This document shows positions 7,295 through 15,479 of a stretch of DNA of 16,112 nucleotides, one piece after another; within the stretch, counting starts at the first letter, position 1; every line of letters begins with the position of its first letter. The notes under the pieces are model-generated. The model worked only from the letters and a program-made list of their open reading frames with translations. It did no database searches and had not been told where the DNA came from. The stretch lies in assembly GCA_947178085.1 (NCBI GenBank), contig CAMWWS010000018.1:1-16112 (forward strand). The letters run 5' to 3'. Position numbers and translations under genes: made by a program. Source of the DNA: an uncultured Lachnospiraceae bacterium (lineage in GTDB: Bacteria; Bacillota_A; Clostridia; Lachnospirales; Lachnospiraceae).

Positions 7295-9427
7295 TTATTT
7301 AAAACCGACAAATTGTCTTGATTTGACCTTATCATTTGTATGCTGCAAAATAATTGCGGAAGTCGGAGGCAATGTAATGCTTACCTTGCCGGCACTGACG
7401 GAATATTCTTCCGATTCTGTTGTAAACCCGTCCGCTGTTGTGAGTATCAGCCGCTTTAAAGTGCACTCCTTTGGAGTTCCGAGGTACCATACAGACAGCG
7501 TCTTGGTAATTTCATAGTCATTATTGTTGATAAGGATCGCTGACTGTTTCTCCTTCGTAAAGCGTCCGTATCCGATTACATTATAATCCTCTTCCATATA
7601 TTTCAGCGAACCGGTCAGGAATTCCTTATTCTGCTTATGGATTCTGATAATTTCCCTATGAAATTCCAGAAGCTCTTTATCCTCATGTCCCCATGGATAG
7701 CTGCGCCTGTTATCCGGATCCGTGAATCCGCATACGCCCACTTCATCTCCGTAATAAATCGTAGGCGCACCAGGCCATGTCATTTGAATTACTACCGCCT
7801 CTTTGAGTACGGCTTTGTTCACTCCATCATTAGCCGCTTCCGGTCCCAGAGTATTCATACGCCCCACTTTGCGGTTCGTGCGCGTAAGGAATCTGGAATG
7901 GTCATGGTTTGACAATTCATTCATTGACGTCTGCAAAGAAGGCATCGTATAGCATGCCCCATGATATCTCATTGCTTCCCAGAAACTTCCTGCATTTCCC
8001 AGCAGATCTGCCCGGTAATCATCGCTGTGTTTCTGCATACCGGTCAAAAACCATGTCACCGGCTCCATAAAAGCGTCATAATTCATAATAGTATCCCACT
8101 GGTCACCCTGCAGCCAGTCTTTTGGATTTCCATAATGTTCCGCCAGAATTATAGCCTCCGGATTTGCCATCTTTACCGCTTTCCTGAATTCTTTCCAGAA
8201 ATGGTGATTAAACTCAGGGCTGTGCCCTAAATCCGCGGCTACGTCAAGTCGCCATCCATCCACATTATATGGCGGCGAAACCCATTTTTTTGCAATCTTA
8301 AGTATATAATCAAACAGTTCTTTTGAATCCTCGTAATTCAGTTTGGGCAGGGTATTATATCCCCACCAGCCGTCATATGCCCCATTATATGGCCATTTAT
8401 CGCTCTGGAATTGAAAAAAATTGTGATACGGACTTTCTTTAGAAATATAGGCTCCCTTTTCATATCCGTCAACGTCTTCGTATATTCTCTCTCTGTCCAT
8501 CCATTTATTAAAAGAACCGCAATGATTGAAAACTCCATCCAGAATGACTTTGATTCCGCGTTTATGCGCCTCACTCACCACTTCGGCAAAAAGCGCATTA
8601 CTTGCTTCCAGATTTTCTTTATTCGTAATACGGTTAATGTATTTCGACGCAAAACGATTCTCACGCTGACCGGGCTGCAAGAGTTCACCTTCATCATTTA
8701 CTATTTTTCCTATATGAGGGTCAATATTATCATAATCCTGTATATCATATTTATGATTTGACGGAGATACAAAAAGCGGATTAAAATAGATTACATCAAT
8801 GCCTAAATCCTGCAAATAATCCATTTTATCCAAAACTCCCTGTAAATCACCGCCATAAAATTCCCTTACGCCCATTGCCGCGGGATATTTATTCCAATCA
8901 TCAACTTTGACACTTCCCTCATCAATATAGCAGTATTCGTTTGTCAGTACATCATTGGAAGTATCCCCGTTATAAAAGCGATCTATATAAATCTGATAAA
9001 AAACCGCTCCTTTTGCCCACGAAGGTGTCTTGAATCCGGGAACGACCTGAAAATGATAATGCGGATCAACGTCTTTAACAACGCCTCTCGTATCATAAAA
9101 ACAACTAATCTTTCCTGCCTTAATTTCAAAATAATAACTCAGCTTTTCATTCTCCAACTGTTCTTTATGGGAATAATAATCAAAAAATTCATCTGATTCC
9201 GCTTTAAGCATTATATGCTTTTCACCTTTATTAACAAAAAATACTCTGTCAATATTATTTTTTGCACTACGGAAGCGAATCGTCAACTCATCATAGGCGC
9301 TCGGTTCTGCCGGAGAAATAAAATTTTCGGTTGTATCGCTGAAAAGCGCTTTCCTATTAAATACAGGGCGCATTGCTGCAATATACTGATAATTTTGTTC
9401 TGCCTTATAAAATTGATTAATATCCAT
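7295..9427 (-). CDS. GH13 alpha-amylase family enzyme, neopullulanase/cyclomaltodextrinase type
   Basis: A 710-residue enzyme for hydrolysis of alpha-1,4 (and probably alpha-1,6) glucans or cyclodextrins. It has no signal peptide, so it is expected to act in the cytoplasm on imported maltodextrins. Residues 1 to about 130 form a beta-rich N-terminal domain resembling CBM34, as in the GH13_20 enzymes. The barrel begins at AVFYQIYIDRFYNGD. All four GH13 signatures are seen: DGVFNH (297-302), GWRLDVA with nucleophile D395, ILAEH with acid/base E430, and LSNHD with D509. GGDLQGV and YYGDEVG are also typical. A C-terminal beta domain follows residue about 610. The start is supported by GGAGG (9438-9442) 10 nt upstream and by a promoter at 9462-9490. 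It is flanked by hairpins on both sides, so it is probably monocistronic. Confidence 0.92.
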   Translation of the reverse strand: MDINQFYKAEQNYQYIAAMRPVFNRKALFSDTTENFISPAEPSAYDELTIRFRSAKNNIDRVFFVNKGEKHIMLKAESDEFFDYYSHKEQLENEKLSYYFEIKAGKISCFYDTRGVVKDVDPHYHFQVVPGFKTPSWAKGAVFYQIYIDRFYNGDTSNDVLTNEYCYIDEGSVKVDDWNKYPAAMGVREFYGGDLQGVLDKMDYLQDLGIDVIYFNPLFVSPSNHKYDIQDYDNIDPHIGKIVNDEGELLQPGQRENRFASKYINRITNKENLEASNALFAEVVSEAHKRGIKVILDGVFNHCGSFNKWMDRERIYEDVDGYEKGAYISKESPYHNFFQFQSDKWPYNGAYDGWWGYNTLPKLNYEDSKELFDYILKIAKKWVSPPYNVDGWRLDVAADLGHSPEFNHHFWKEFRKAVKMANPEAIILAEHYGNPKDWLQGDQWDTIMNYDAFMEPVTWFLTGMQKHSDDYRADLLGNAGSFWEAMRYHGACYTMPSLQTSMNELSNHDHSRFLTRTNRKVGRMNTLGPEAANDGVNKAVLKEAVVIQMTWPGAPTIYYGDEVGVCGFTDPDNRRSYPWGHEDKELLEFHREIIRIHKQNKEFLTGSLKYMEEDYNVIGYGRFTKEKQSAILINNNDYEITKTLSVWYLGTPKECTLKRLILTTADGFTTESEEYSVSAGKVSITLPPTSAIILQHTNDKVKSRQFVGFK

Positions 9428-9461
9428 ACAACCGAAGCCTCCAAATAAACGCGATAAATTA

Positions 9462-9490
9462 ATTCTATACTATATGTAGTGGATATTCAA
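9462..9490 (-). promoter_or_regulatory. Sigma-A type promoter of the amylase gene
   Basis: On the minus strand TTGAAT (plus 9485-9490) is followed after exactly 17 nt by TAGAAT (plus 9462-9467). The match is 4/6 and 5/6 to the consensus hexamers. It lies 35 nt upstream of the amylase ATG, leaving a short leader with the GGAGG site. Confidence 0.6.
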
Positions 9491-9515
9491 GAGCCTAAAT
9501 ACAAAATAGATAATG

Positions 9516-9549
9516 AACATGTTAAACAAGCTAAACATGTTAAACAAGC
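9516..9549. repeat. Two 16-bp direct repeats upstream of the amylase promoter
   Basis: aacatgttaaacaagc occurs exactly at 9516-9531 and again at 9534-9549, a period of 18 bp. Each unit contains the palindrome aacatgtt. The pair starts 25 bp upstream of the putative -35 box, a position suited to a regulator binding site. It does not match the CcpA cre consensus. The regulator is unknown. Confidence 0.6.
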
Positions 9550-9560
9550 CTGAAAGACAG

Positions 9561-9595
9561 TAAAAAAGACAGTTCATTATGTACTGTCTTTTTTA
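9561..9595. terminator. Strong bidirectional terminator after ftsH
   Basis: The 13-bp arms taaaaaagacagt (9561-9573) and actgtctttttta (9583-9595) enclose a 9-nt loop. A runs on one side and T runs on the other let it end transcription in both directions. On the minus strand it lies about 190 nt beyond the ftsH stop. The motif aaagacagt is also duplicated at 9553-9561, allowing an alternative pairing. Confidence 0.8.
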
Positions 9596-9787
9596 GAGAA
9601 GGTATTTCTTTCTTATGGGGTATAGCAAAAAACTATATATAATGTATTGGGGGTTACAAGTGTATATTAGCATAGCCCTGAAAATGCCGCAATGCTAAGT
9701 ATCAACAAATATTACAAACCAGCTCATGCTTTTTTGTACAAATTGCACAAATTATAATAGCAATATATGTGCTATAACACTTCTATA
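9596..9787. other. Noncoding 3' region of ftsH
   Basis: No open frame or RNA gene is apparent in this AT-rich part of the 360-bp gap between ftsH and the amylase gene. Two short hairpins can be drawn: ttagcat 9667-9673 with atgctaa 9692-9698, and atagca 9757-9762 with tgctat 9770-9775. Neither has a good T tail. Confidence 0.4.
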
Positions 9788-11599
9788 CTATTCAAATAAT
9801 GCTTCAAATTCAGCCCTGCTGATTCTTTCTTTTTCCAATAACAGCTCTGCGCATTTATGCAGGACTCCCTCATGCTCCATAATTATCTCTTTTGCCTTCT
9901 GATAACACTCATCAATAATAGCCTTAACTTCTTTATCTATTTCACCTGAAATAATTTCACTGTGACTCTTAGCATGTGCCAAATCTCTTCCGATAAACAC
10001 CTCATCATCATTATCGTCATAATTTATTACGCCTATGTTATCAGACATTCCATATCTTGTAACCATTCTGCGGGCAACCTTAGTCGCTTTCTTAATATCA
10101 CTTGAAGCGCCCGTTGTAATATCGTCGAATATAATCTCCTCTGCAATACGACCACCCAGAGATACCATGATATCCTCTTTCATCTTACCCTTTGTTAAGA
10201 ACATCTCGTCTTTCTCCGGCAGCGGCATAGTATATCCTGCTGCCCCGATTCCGGTTGGAATAATCGAAACCGTGTATACCGGACCTACATTTGGGAGCAC
10301 ATGGAATAAAATTGCATGTCCCGCCTCATGGTACGCCGTAATTTTCTTCTCTTTATCAGAAATAACGCGGCTCTTTTTCTCTGCTCCGATTCCAACTTTA
10401 ATGAAAGCTTTCTTGATATCTTCCTGCTTTACAAAAACTCTTCTCTCCATAGCAGCATTGATTGCCGCCTCATTCAGGAGGTTCTCCAAATCTGCGCCCG
10501 TAAAGCCGGCAGTTGTCTGTGCGAGCTGCTCCAAATCCACGTCTTCCGCAAGCGGTTTGTTCTTGGCATGAACCTTCAGTATGTCCTTTCTACCGCCCAC
10601 ATCAGGTGAAACAACGCTGATTTTCCTATCGAAACGCCCCGGTCGTAAGATAGCAGGATCCAGAATATCAACACGATTGGTAGCCGCAAGCACGATAATG
10701 CCTTCGTTTACGCCAAAGCCATCCATTTCTACCAGCAACTGGTTAAGCGTCTGCTCTCTTTCATCATGTCCGCCGCCCATACCGGTTCCCCTGCGTCTCG
10801 CCACTGCATCAATTTCATCTATAAATATGATACATGGTGAATGTCTTTTCGCCTCTGCAAACATATCACGTACGCGGGATGCACCCACACCTACGAACAT
10901 TTCTACGAAGTCCGAACCCGAAATACTGAAGAAAGGTACGTTTGCCTCTCCCGCAATCGCTTTTGCAAGCAGGGTTTTACCTGTACCGGGCGCACCCTCA
11001 AGCAATACGCCCTTGGGAATTCTGGCTCCTACTCTGGTAAATTTTCCAGGTTCTTTTAAAAACTCTACAATTTCTTCTAACTCTTCCTTTTCTTCTTTCA
11101 GTCCGGCAACTTCATCCAATGTAATTTTATTATCTCCCAGCGAGAGCCGTGCACGGCTCCTTCCGAAATTCATCATTCTTCCGTTGCTGTTATTTGCAGC
11201 ATTCTGGGAATTGAACATTACGAAAAAGAAAACGCATATAATCGTAACAAGCAGAATCGGAAAAACGCTGTTAAGGAACCAGCTTTCTTCCGGCACTTCT
11301 TCTACGGCAGGATCTATGCCGTACCCCCTGATAAATCTCTCTATTTCCGTAACATCGGTTACATAAAGAATTTTTTCTTCTCCGGTTTTTAATGTAATCT
11401 CTACGGCCCCTGTAGGCGTTTCCTTGTTCGGACAGATTGTGACCATCGCCACATTATCATCCTTCAACTGAGTCTCAAACTCGCCTCTTGTATAATTATT
11501 TCCACGCACTTTCCATGTTCCAATCCAGACAGTAAAAAACAACAGTGCCATAATGACTATAAAATATAAATAATAACTCTTACTACTATTCTTATTCAA
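9788..11599 (-). CDS. ftsH: ATP-dependent zinc metalloprotease FtsH
   Basis: A 603-residue membrane AAA+ protease that extracts and degrades membrane and regulatory proteins. It has TM1 at about residues 10-27, an extracytoplasmic loop, and TM2 at about 110-128. The AAA module shows Walker A GAPGTGKT (202-209), Walker B IIFIDEID ending at 264, sensor AATN (305-308) and arginine-finger region RPGRFDR (319-325). The zinc site is HEAGH (424-428), with D501 of TTGASSD as likely third ligand. The start is a TTG: AAAGAGG lies about 6 nt upstream and an in-frame TAG lies a few codons further up, so no upstream ATG is available. It is the last gene of the tilS-hpt-ftsH run, as in Bacillus, 69 nt after hpt, and ends before the terminator at 9561-9595. 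Confidence 0.97.
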   Translation of the reverse strand: MNKNSSKSYYLYFIVIMALLFFTVWIGTWKVRGNNYTRGEFETQLKDDNVAMVTICPNKETPTGAVEITLKTGEEKILYVTDVTEIERFIRGYGIDPAVEEVPEESWFLNSVFPILLVTIICVFFFVMFNSQNAANNSNGRMMNFGRSRARLSLGDNKITLDEVAGLKEEKEELEEIVEFLKEPGKFTRVGARIPKGVLLEGAPGTGKTLLAKAIAGEANVPFFSISGSDFVEMFVGVGASRVRDMFAEAKRHSPCIIFIDEIDAVARRRGTGMGGGHDEREQTLNQLLVEMDGFGVNEGIIVLAATNRVDILDPAILRPGRFDRKISVVSPDVGGRKDILKVHAKNKPLAEDVDLEQLAQTTAGFTGADLENLLNEAAINAAMERRVFVKQEDIKKAFIKVGIGAEKKSRVISDKEKKITAYHEAGHAILFHVLPNVGPVYTVSIIPTGIGAAGYTMPLPEKDEMFLTKGKMKEDIMVSLGGRIAEEIIFDDITTGASSDIKKATKVARRMVTRYGMSDNIGVINYDDNDDEVFIGRDLAHAKSHSEIISGEIDKEVKAIIDECYQKAKEIIMEHEGVLHKCAELLLEKERISRAEFEALFE

Positions 11600-11668
11600 A
11601 GTATACCTCTTTCTCTATAATAATAAAAAATCTATTCGCTACCCTTAACACCGTACGAATCTTTATCA

Positions 11669-12196
11669 TTAGGAATCAAATTTTACAATGCCTATATATG
11701 GCAGGTTTCTATAGCGCTGTGCATAATCCAGTCCATATCCTACAACGAACTCGTCAGGAATCGGAAATCCGATGTAATCAGCCTTAACATCCACCACCCT
11801 GCGTTCCGGCTTGTCCAGCAGCGCACAAAGTTTCACGTCAGCTGCGCCTCTGTCTTTCAATAATTCCACCAGACAACTTATCGTTCTTCCTGTATCAATT
11901 ATATCTTCTACCACCAGAACATGCTTACCGACCAGACTCTCATCCAAATCTTTTAGGACTTTAACAGTTCCGCTCGACTCCGTACTGCTGCCATAGCTGG
12001 ATACAGACATAAAATCAATGGTTACGGGAACCGTGATTCTCTTGGCAAGCTCACACATGAAGAAACTGCCGCCTTTTAAAATACCTATCACATGTATGCT
12101 TTTTCCGGCATATTCCTTACTGATCAGCTCTCCCAGCTCCCGAATCCGGGCGTTTACCTTTTCCTCAGATAACAAAACTTCTACTCGTTCAGCCAT
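11669..12196 (-). CDS. hpt: Hypoxanthine(-guanine) phosphoribosyltransferase
   Basis: A 175-residue cytoplasmic purine-salvage enzyme converting hypoxanthine (and guanine) plus PRPP to IMP/GMP. The PRPP signature VLVVEDIIDTGRT is at 93-105. The KGG loop (41-43), the flexible-loop SSYG (66-69) and the base-binding GFPIPDEFVVGYGLDY (143-158) are all present. Its ATG shares one base with the tilS stop (TAATG), with GGAGGAG just upstream inside the end of tilS. This implies translational coupling. The length is normal for bacterial Hpt. Confidence 0.96.
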   Translation of the reverse strand: MAERVEVLLSEEKVNARIRELGELISKEYAGKSIHVIGILKGGSFFMCELAKRITVPVTIDFMSVSSYGSSTESSGTVKVLKDLDESLVGKHVLVVEDIIDTGRTISCLVELLKDRGAADVKLCALLDKPERRVVDVKADYIGFPIPDEFVVGYGLDYAQRYRNLPYIGIVKFDS

Positions 12197-13617
12197 TATT
12201 CTCCTCCTCGCAACTGTACCTGTAAGATACGTTTCGTATTTTCATCCACCTTATAATACTGGCTTATGCGATAACCCGGTATCCACAGGATATGCGCTCC
12301 GTCTGCCAGTAAGTAAATGCGTTCCCGCTGCATTTTCGGAATTTTCTCATTAACCATGTATTCTTTTACGGTTTTTTTTTGCATGGCAGCGTTTATAGTA
12401 AGATAATCCCCTGCCTGCCTTGTTCTTAACAATAAAGTCGTAGTTATTTTATCACAATCAAACCATTTAGTATATGTTTTTTCTGGAATAATTTGACCTT
12501 TTTTATAAAAAAGCTCTTCTCTGCTTAAATATTTAAACGTCAGAACGCCAAGTTCCGGAACTGTTACTTCCCCCGGTATGGGGATTGAAATAGGCGGATA
12601 TTCGGGCATATCCAATTTGCTGCGTATTATAAGCCTATCATATTCCTTATATGCTTTTAATCCATAAGGAAGTGAAATCTCTTTACAGCCGTCTTTGCCG
12701 GTCAGCTTAAGCAGCGCCTCAATATGTTCCTTTGTAATATCCTTTCTGTGAGGCGTCAACTGCTCCATACACTTTAACAGGAGCGTCTTCTGCAAATATG
12801 AATCTTCCGCACGGAAAATGTTCAGGTTCAGTGCCAGTTCGTTCTCAACAGTTCCGATAATGCATCTTTTATAAGCGGATTCTGTCTGTTTTTGCACGAA
12901 GGCTTCTGTTTCTGCCAGAATGTCCGCTGTGTCTCCCAGATGTGACGTAATATTCCTGCATATCTGTTCCTCTGCGAGCGGAATAATATGATGCCTGATC
13001 CTGTTTCTGGCATAAGCATCTTCGTTATTGGTACTGTCTATGCAGAACTCGATATTCTTTTTAGACAGATATGTCTCTATTTCTGCTCTATCCAGGCACA
13101 GCAGAGGGCGGATAACCTGTTCTCTTACCGGACGGATACTTCCAAGGCCTTTTAGCCCGCTGCCACGGAATAAGTTGAACAGCAGCGTTTCCGCCCTGTC
13201 GTTATTATTATGTGCAACCGCTATCTTATATGAGCATCCGGCTGCAGTCTGTTCCGCTATCTCTTCAAACGCCTGATAACGAAGCCTGCGCCCCGCTTCC
13301 TCAGGCGATAGCCCATTCTCTTTAGCATATCCTTTCATGTCAACTTTCTTAAGGAAAAAGGGAATTTCAAGCTTCCCACACAACTGCCGTGTATAGTCCG
13401 CATCCAGACCTGCATCCTCACGCACGCCATGATGTACATGTACCGCCGCCAATTTAAAATCCATCTCTTTTTTCAATTCCCATAATATGACAAGAAGACA
13501 GACGGAATCTGCGCCACCGGATACTCCCGTCACTATAGTATCGCCCTCGGAAATCATCTTATTTTCTTCAATATATTGTTTTACTCTCACATAAATATCT
13601 TCTGTCTTTTCCTTCAT
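12196..13617 (-). CDS. tilS: tRNA(Ile)-lysidine synthetase
   Basis: A 473-residue enzyme that ligates lysine to C34 of the CAU-anticodon tRNA-Ile in an ATP-dependent reaction, so that the tRNA decodes AUA. The PP-loop ATP-binding motif SGGADS is at 33-38, followed by VHVHHGVR and the AHNNNDRAETLLFNLFRG segment typical of TilS. The length is close to Bacillus TilS and includes the middle and C-terminal domains (CDKITTTLLLRTRQAGD, then ILWIPGYRIS), so it is the full multi-domain form. The ATG is preceded by AAGG (plus 13626-13629) at 8 nt. It follows the spoIIE homologue by 40 nt and overlaps hpt by one base. Confidence 0.96.
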   Translation of the reverse strand: MKEKTEDIYVRVKQYIEENKMISEGDTIVTGVSGGADSVCLLVILWELKKEMDFKLAAVHVHHGVREDAGLDADYTRQLCGKLEIPFFLKKVDMKGYAKENGLSPEEAGRRLRYQAFEEIAEQTAAGCSYKIAVAHNNNDRAETLLFNLFRGSGLKGLGSIRPVREQVIRPLLCLDRAEIETYLSKKNIEFCIDSTNNEDAYARNRIRHHIIPLAEEQICRNITSHLGDTADILAETEAFVQKQTESAYKRCIIGTVENELALNLNIFRAEDSYLQKTLLLKCMEQLTPHRKDITKEHIEALLKLTGKDGCKEISLPYGLKAYKEYDRLIIRSKLDMPEYPPISIPIPGEVTVPELGVLTFKYLSREELFYKKGQIIPEKTYTKWFDCDKITTTLLLRTRQAGDYLTINAAMQKKTVKEYMVNEKIPKMQRERIYLLADGAHILWIPGYRISQYYKVDENTKRILQVQLRGGE

Positions 13618-13657
13618 TCTAATAACCTTACACTTTTCTTATCCCTCAAATTTTAAT

Positions 13658-14848
13658 CTACTTCCATATCCCTATGACCAGCACTGTCATATCATCCCGT
13701 ACATGACCACGGCTCTGGCGAATACAATAGCCCAATATCTGATTGGCAATCTCATATGGATTTGTATTTGATATTCTTCCGATAACCTCCGGCATAAATT
13801 CCTCTCCTGCTCCCTGAGAAACAGCATCCAATATACCATCTGAAAGCATGATCACATAATCGCCATCCTGTAGCTGCCTATGCACCACCTCCGGCTCTAT
13901 CTGCCCAAAAATTCCCAGCGGCAGATTCTCAGCGGACAGCCTGTCCACCATATTACCCCGCTTAATATATGTGCATGCGGCGCCCACTTTAATGAAATCG
14001 CAGCCTCCCGTATAGAGATTCAGTTCACATATATCCAGTGTGGACATATTCTGCTCCTGTTCACGTGCCGACAGCGCCCCATTGATTATCTGAATAGCCA
14101 TTTCTTTACGGAATCCGGCTTCCATGAACCTCTCCATCATCTCTATTACTTTTCCGGATTCCTCGCATGCATTCTCTCCGGAACCCATGCCATCCGAAAG
14201 AATAGCTGCCACTCTGCCCTGTTCTGTTTCAAAGAAGGAATAATTATCTCCTGAAATTTTTTCAGTCTCTTTTACCGCCTTGGCAATTCCCGTTAAAATA
14301 TAAAATGCCGGTTCCTCCAGAAAATGATATGTTTTCCACTCTTTTGCCATGAATAGCGGTTCATTCTTAGATGGGCGAATTCGGATATTTATTTCCACAG
14401 AGAGCATGTCCGCTACATCTGCCACAATAACACGCCCCATACGCTGCGTCTTCATCATAAGTCCCATTTCAAGGTGCCCATCATCATTTTCCACTACGAA
14501 GATTCTTTTTAATATTATCCCTGCCTCTTTCAAAGCGCGTGCTATTTTTTTGTATTTTCGTTCTCCCATAGGGCGGTAGCGGTATGTTTCCTTGGCGACA
14601 TCGGACATAATAAAAGCCATTTCTTTTAAGTGATCCGCCATTAGCCCTTTATTTTCACATATTTTTTTCTTCCATAGATAATCCTGTCTGTTTTCGTCGT
14701 CAATACAAACATCATCGGTTTCTTCTTCATTATCAAAAAGTTCCGCCAAGTCCCTGAATGATTCAGCATAGCCTAAAAGCTTCTGCCTGCCATATTCCGG
14801 TATCATGGCTACTGTTCTGTCAGCCTTTCTCTCCGCCTGCCTTCTCAT
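13658..14848 (-). CDS. spoIIE: SpoIIE-type PP2C serine/threonine phosphatase lacking the membrane domain
   Basis: A 396-residue protein. Residues about 195-396 are a SpoIIE-family PP2C phosphatase domain with SGDNYSF (D201), AILSDGMGSGE (D219), YVIMLSDGILDA (D337) and DDMTVLVIG (D385/D386), the expected metal-binding aspartates. Residues 1 to about 190 are charged and soluble and resemble the region before the phosphatase domain. In Bacillus, SpoIIE (about 830 residues) has a ten-helix membrane domain first and dephosphorylates SpoIIAA to activate sigma-F at the polar septum. Here no membrane segment is encoded. The frame is closed by a TAG seven codons upstream of the chosen ATG, and GGGAGG sits 11 nt before the ATG. 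The position between divIC and tilS identifies it as the spoIIE locus. It could be a truncated SpoIIE or a soluble phosphatase with a changed role. Confidence 0.85.
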   Translation of the reverse strand: MRRQAERKADRTVAMIPEYGRQKLLGYAESFRDLAELFDNEEETDDVCIDDENRQDYLWKKKICENKGLMADHLKEMAFIMSDVAKETYRYRPMGERKYKKIARALKEAGIILKRIFVVENDDGHLEMGLMMKTQRMGRVIVADVADMLSVEINIRIRPSKNEPLFMAKEWKTYHFLEEPAFYILTGIAKAVKETEKISGDNYSFFETEQGRVAAILSDGMGSGENACEESGKVIEMMERFMEAGFRKEMAIQIINGALSAREQEQNMSTLDICELNLYTGGCDFIKVGAACTYIKRGNMVDRLSAENLPLGIFGQIEPEVVHRQLQDGDYVIMLSDGILDAVSQGAGEEFMPEVIGRISNTNPYEIANQILGYCIRQSRGHVRDDMTVLVIGIWK

Positions 14849-14891
14849 ATCATAATATGCCTCCCTCTACACATCAAAGTTTCAATGATCA

Positions 14892-14969
14892 GAACTTACT
14901 CACAATAAACAAAATAAGGTGCGATTTCGCTTGCGGTGAGCACCGTTTTTGTTTATTGTGAATAAGTTC
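14892..14969. repeat. 78-bp inverted-repeat element upstream of spoIIE
   Basis: The 23-nt arms 14892-14914 and 14947-14969 are reverse complements with one mismatch (22/23). Inside, ggtgc 14918-14922 pairs with gcacc 14940-14944, and cgc-tt-gcg makes a small apical hairpin (14928-14935). The element starts 44 bp before the spoIIE ATG, so it would lie in the spoIIE leader if transcription starts upstream. On the plus strand the inner stem is followed by gttttt, giving a terminator-like look. Its ends differ from those of the element at 3369-3504. Confidence 0.65.
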
Positions 14970-14997
14970 GTGACTTGTGATATTAGTTTCGCAAATG

Positions 14998-15027
14998 TCT
15001 ATAATCAATATATGTGAGGGTTGTCCA
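14998..15027 (-). promoter_or_regulatory. Candidate promoter for spoIIE
   Basis: On the minus strand TGGACA (plus 15022-15027) is followed after 18 nt by TATAGA (plus 14998-15003). An overlapping alternative is TTGATT, 17 nt, TAATAT. Either would give a leader containing the 78-bp palindrome. The support is only hexamer similarity. Confidence 0.3.
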
Positions 15028-15101
15028 TATTATTCTAGTATTTTATTCAGCACTCTCCTTTATCAACCTGCGGGTATAAAATATAAGTTAATAAAATCAA
15101 A

Positions 15102-15143
15102 AAGCAGATTCAATATACGTTCGACACGCTCTTAAACCTGCTT
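15102..15143 (-). terminator. Terminator-like hairpin at the divIC stop
   Basis: On the minus strand aagcag (plus 15138-15143, overlapping the divIC TAA) pairs with ctgctt (plus 15102-15107), followed by tttgatttta. The stem is short and the loop is 30 nt, so strength is doubtful. The loop contains TGTCGAA (plus 15120-15126), identical to the core Spo0A box, though a 7-mer is expected by chance about twice in a window this size. Confidence 0.4.
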
Positions 15144-15450
15144 ATCTTTCATCTTTAAAAAGAATTTCTCCTTCATATACCAGACCGAGCCTATCCTTGG
15201 CAATATCCTCAACGTACTTCTTGGTCTGAGTATATTTCCCATATTCTTCTATTGCTTCGGTTCGTGCCTCCTCTGCGGCGATTTCCTGCAATAACGCTGC
15301 TTCCTTCAGTTCGTAAGCTTCTTTTTTTGCCTGAAGCTCTACACTTTTAATTGCCACCACGACCAACATCATTAATACGACTATCGTTACCAGAACCATG
15401 CCCGTTCTGTTTTGGCGCTTCTTACGATATGCTGCCTTTCGAGCCATCAT
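15142..15450 (-). CDS. divIC: Septum formation initiator DivIC (FtsB-like)
   Basis: A small bitopic division protein of the FtsB/DivIC family that works with FtsL and DivIB in the divisome. It has a basic cytoplasmic N-terminus (RKAAYRKKRQNR), one membrane helix at about residues 18-36 (MVLVTIVVLMMLVVVAI), and then a coiled-coil ectodomain (LQAKKEAYELKEAALLQEI). It ends with the family segment YVEDIAKDRLGLVYEGEILF. Two consecutive ATG codons are available. GGAG lies 4 nt before the first and 7 nt before the second (15447), so the second may be the real start and the protein 101 residues. It follows yabQ by 29 nt. Confidence 0.9.
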   Translation of the reverse strand: MMARKAAYRKKRQNRTGMVLVTIVVLMMLVVVAIKSVELQAKKEAYELKEAALLQEIAAEEARTEAIEEYGKYTQTKKYVEDIAKDRLGLVYEGEILFKDER

Positions 15451-15479
15451 GTTTCTCCAATCAGATATATACTTCCATT

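Noticed and set aside
9516..9549. CRISPR-like repeat array
   Set aside because: Only two 16-bp units separated by 2 bp, with no spacers and no cas genes nearby.
10581..11366. 261-codon plus-strand frame opposite ftsH
   Set aside because: It mirrors the highly conserved FtsH AAA domain on the other strand; the product is Ser/Pro-rich with no domain features and no ribosome binding site was evident.
14849..15141. Remnant of the lost SpoIIE membrane domain
   Set aside because: The region is only 293 bp, AT-rich, closed by stops in the spoIIE frame, and shows no hydrophobic coding stretch; it reads as regulatory or palindromic sequence.
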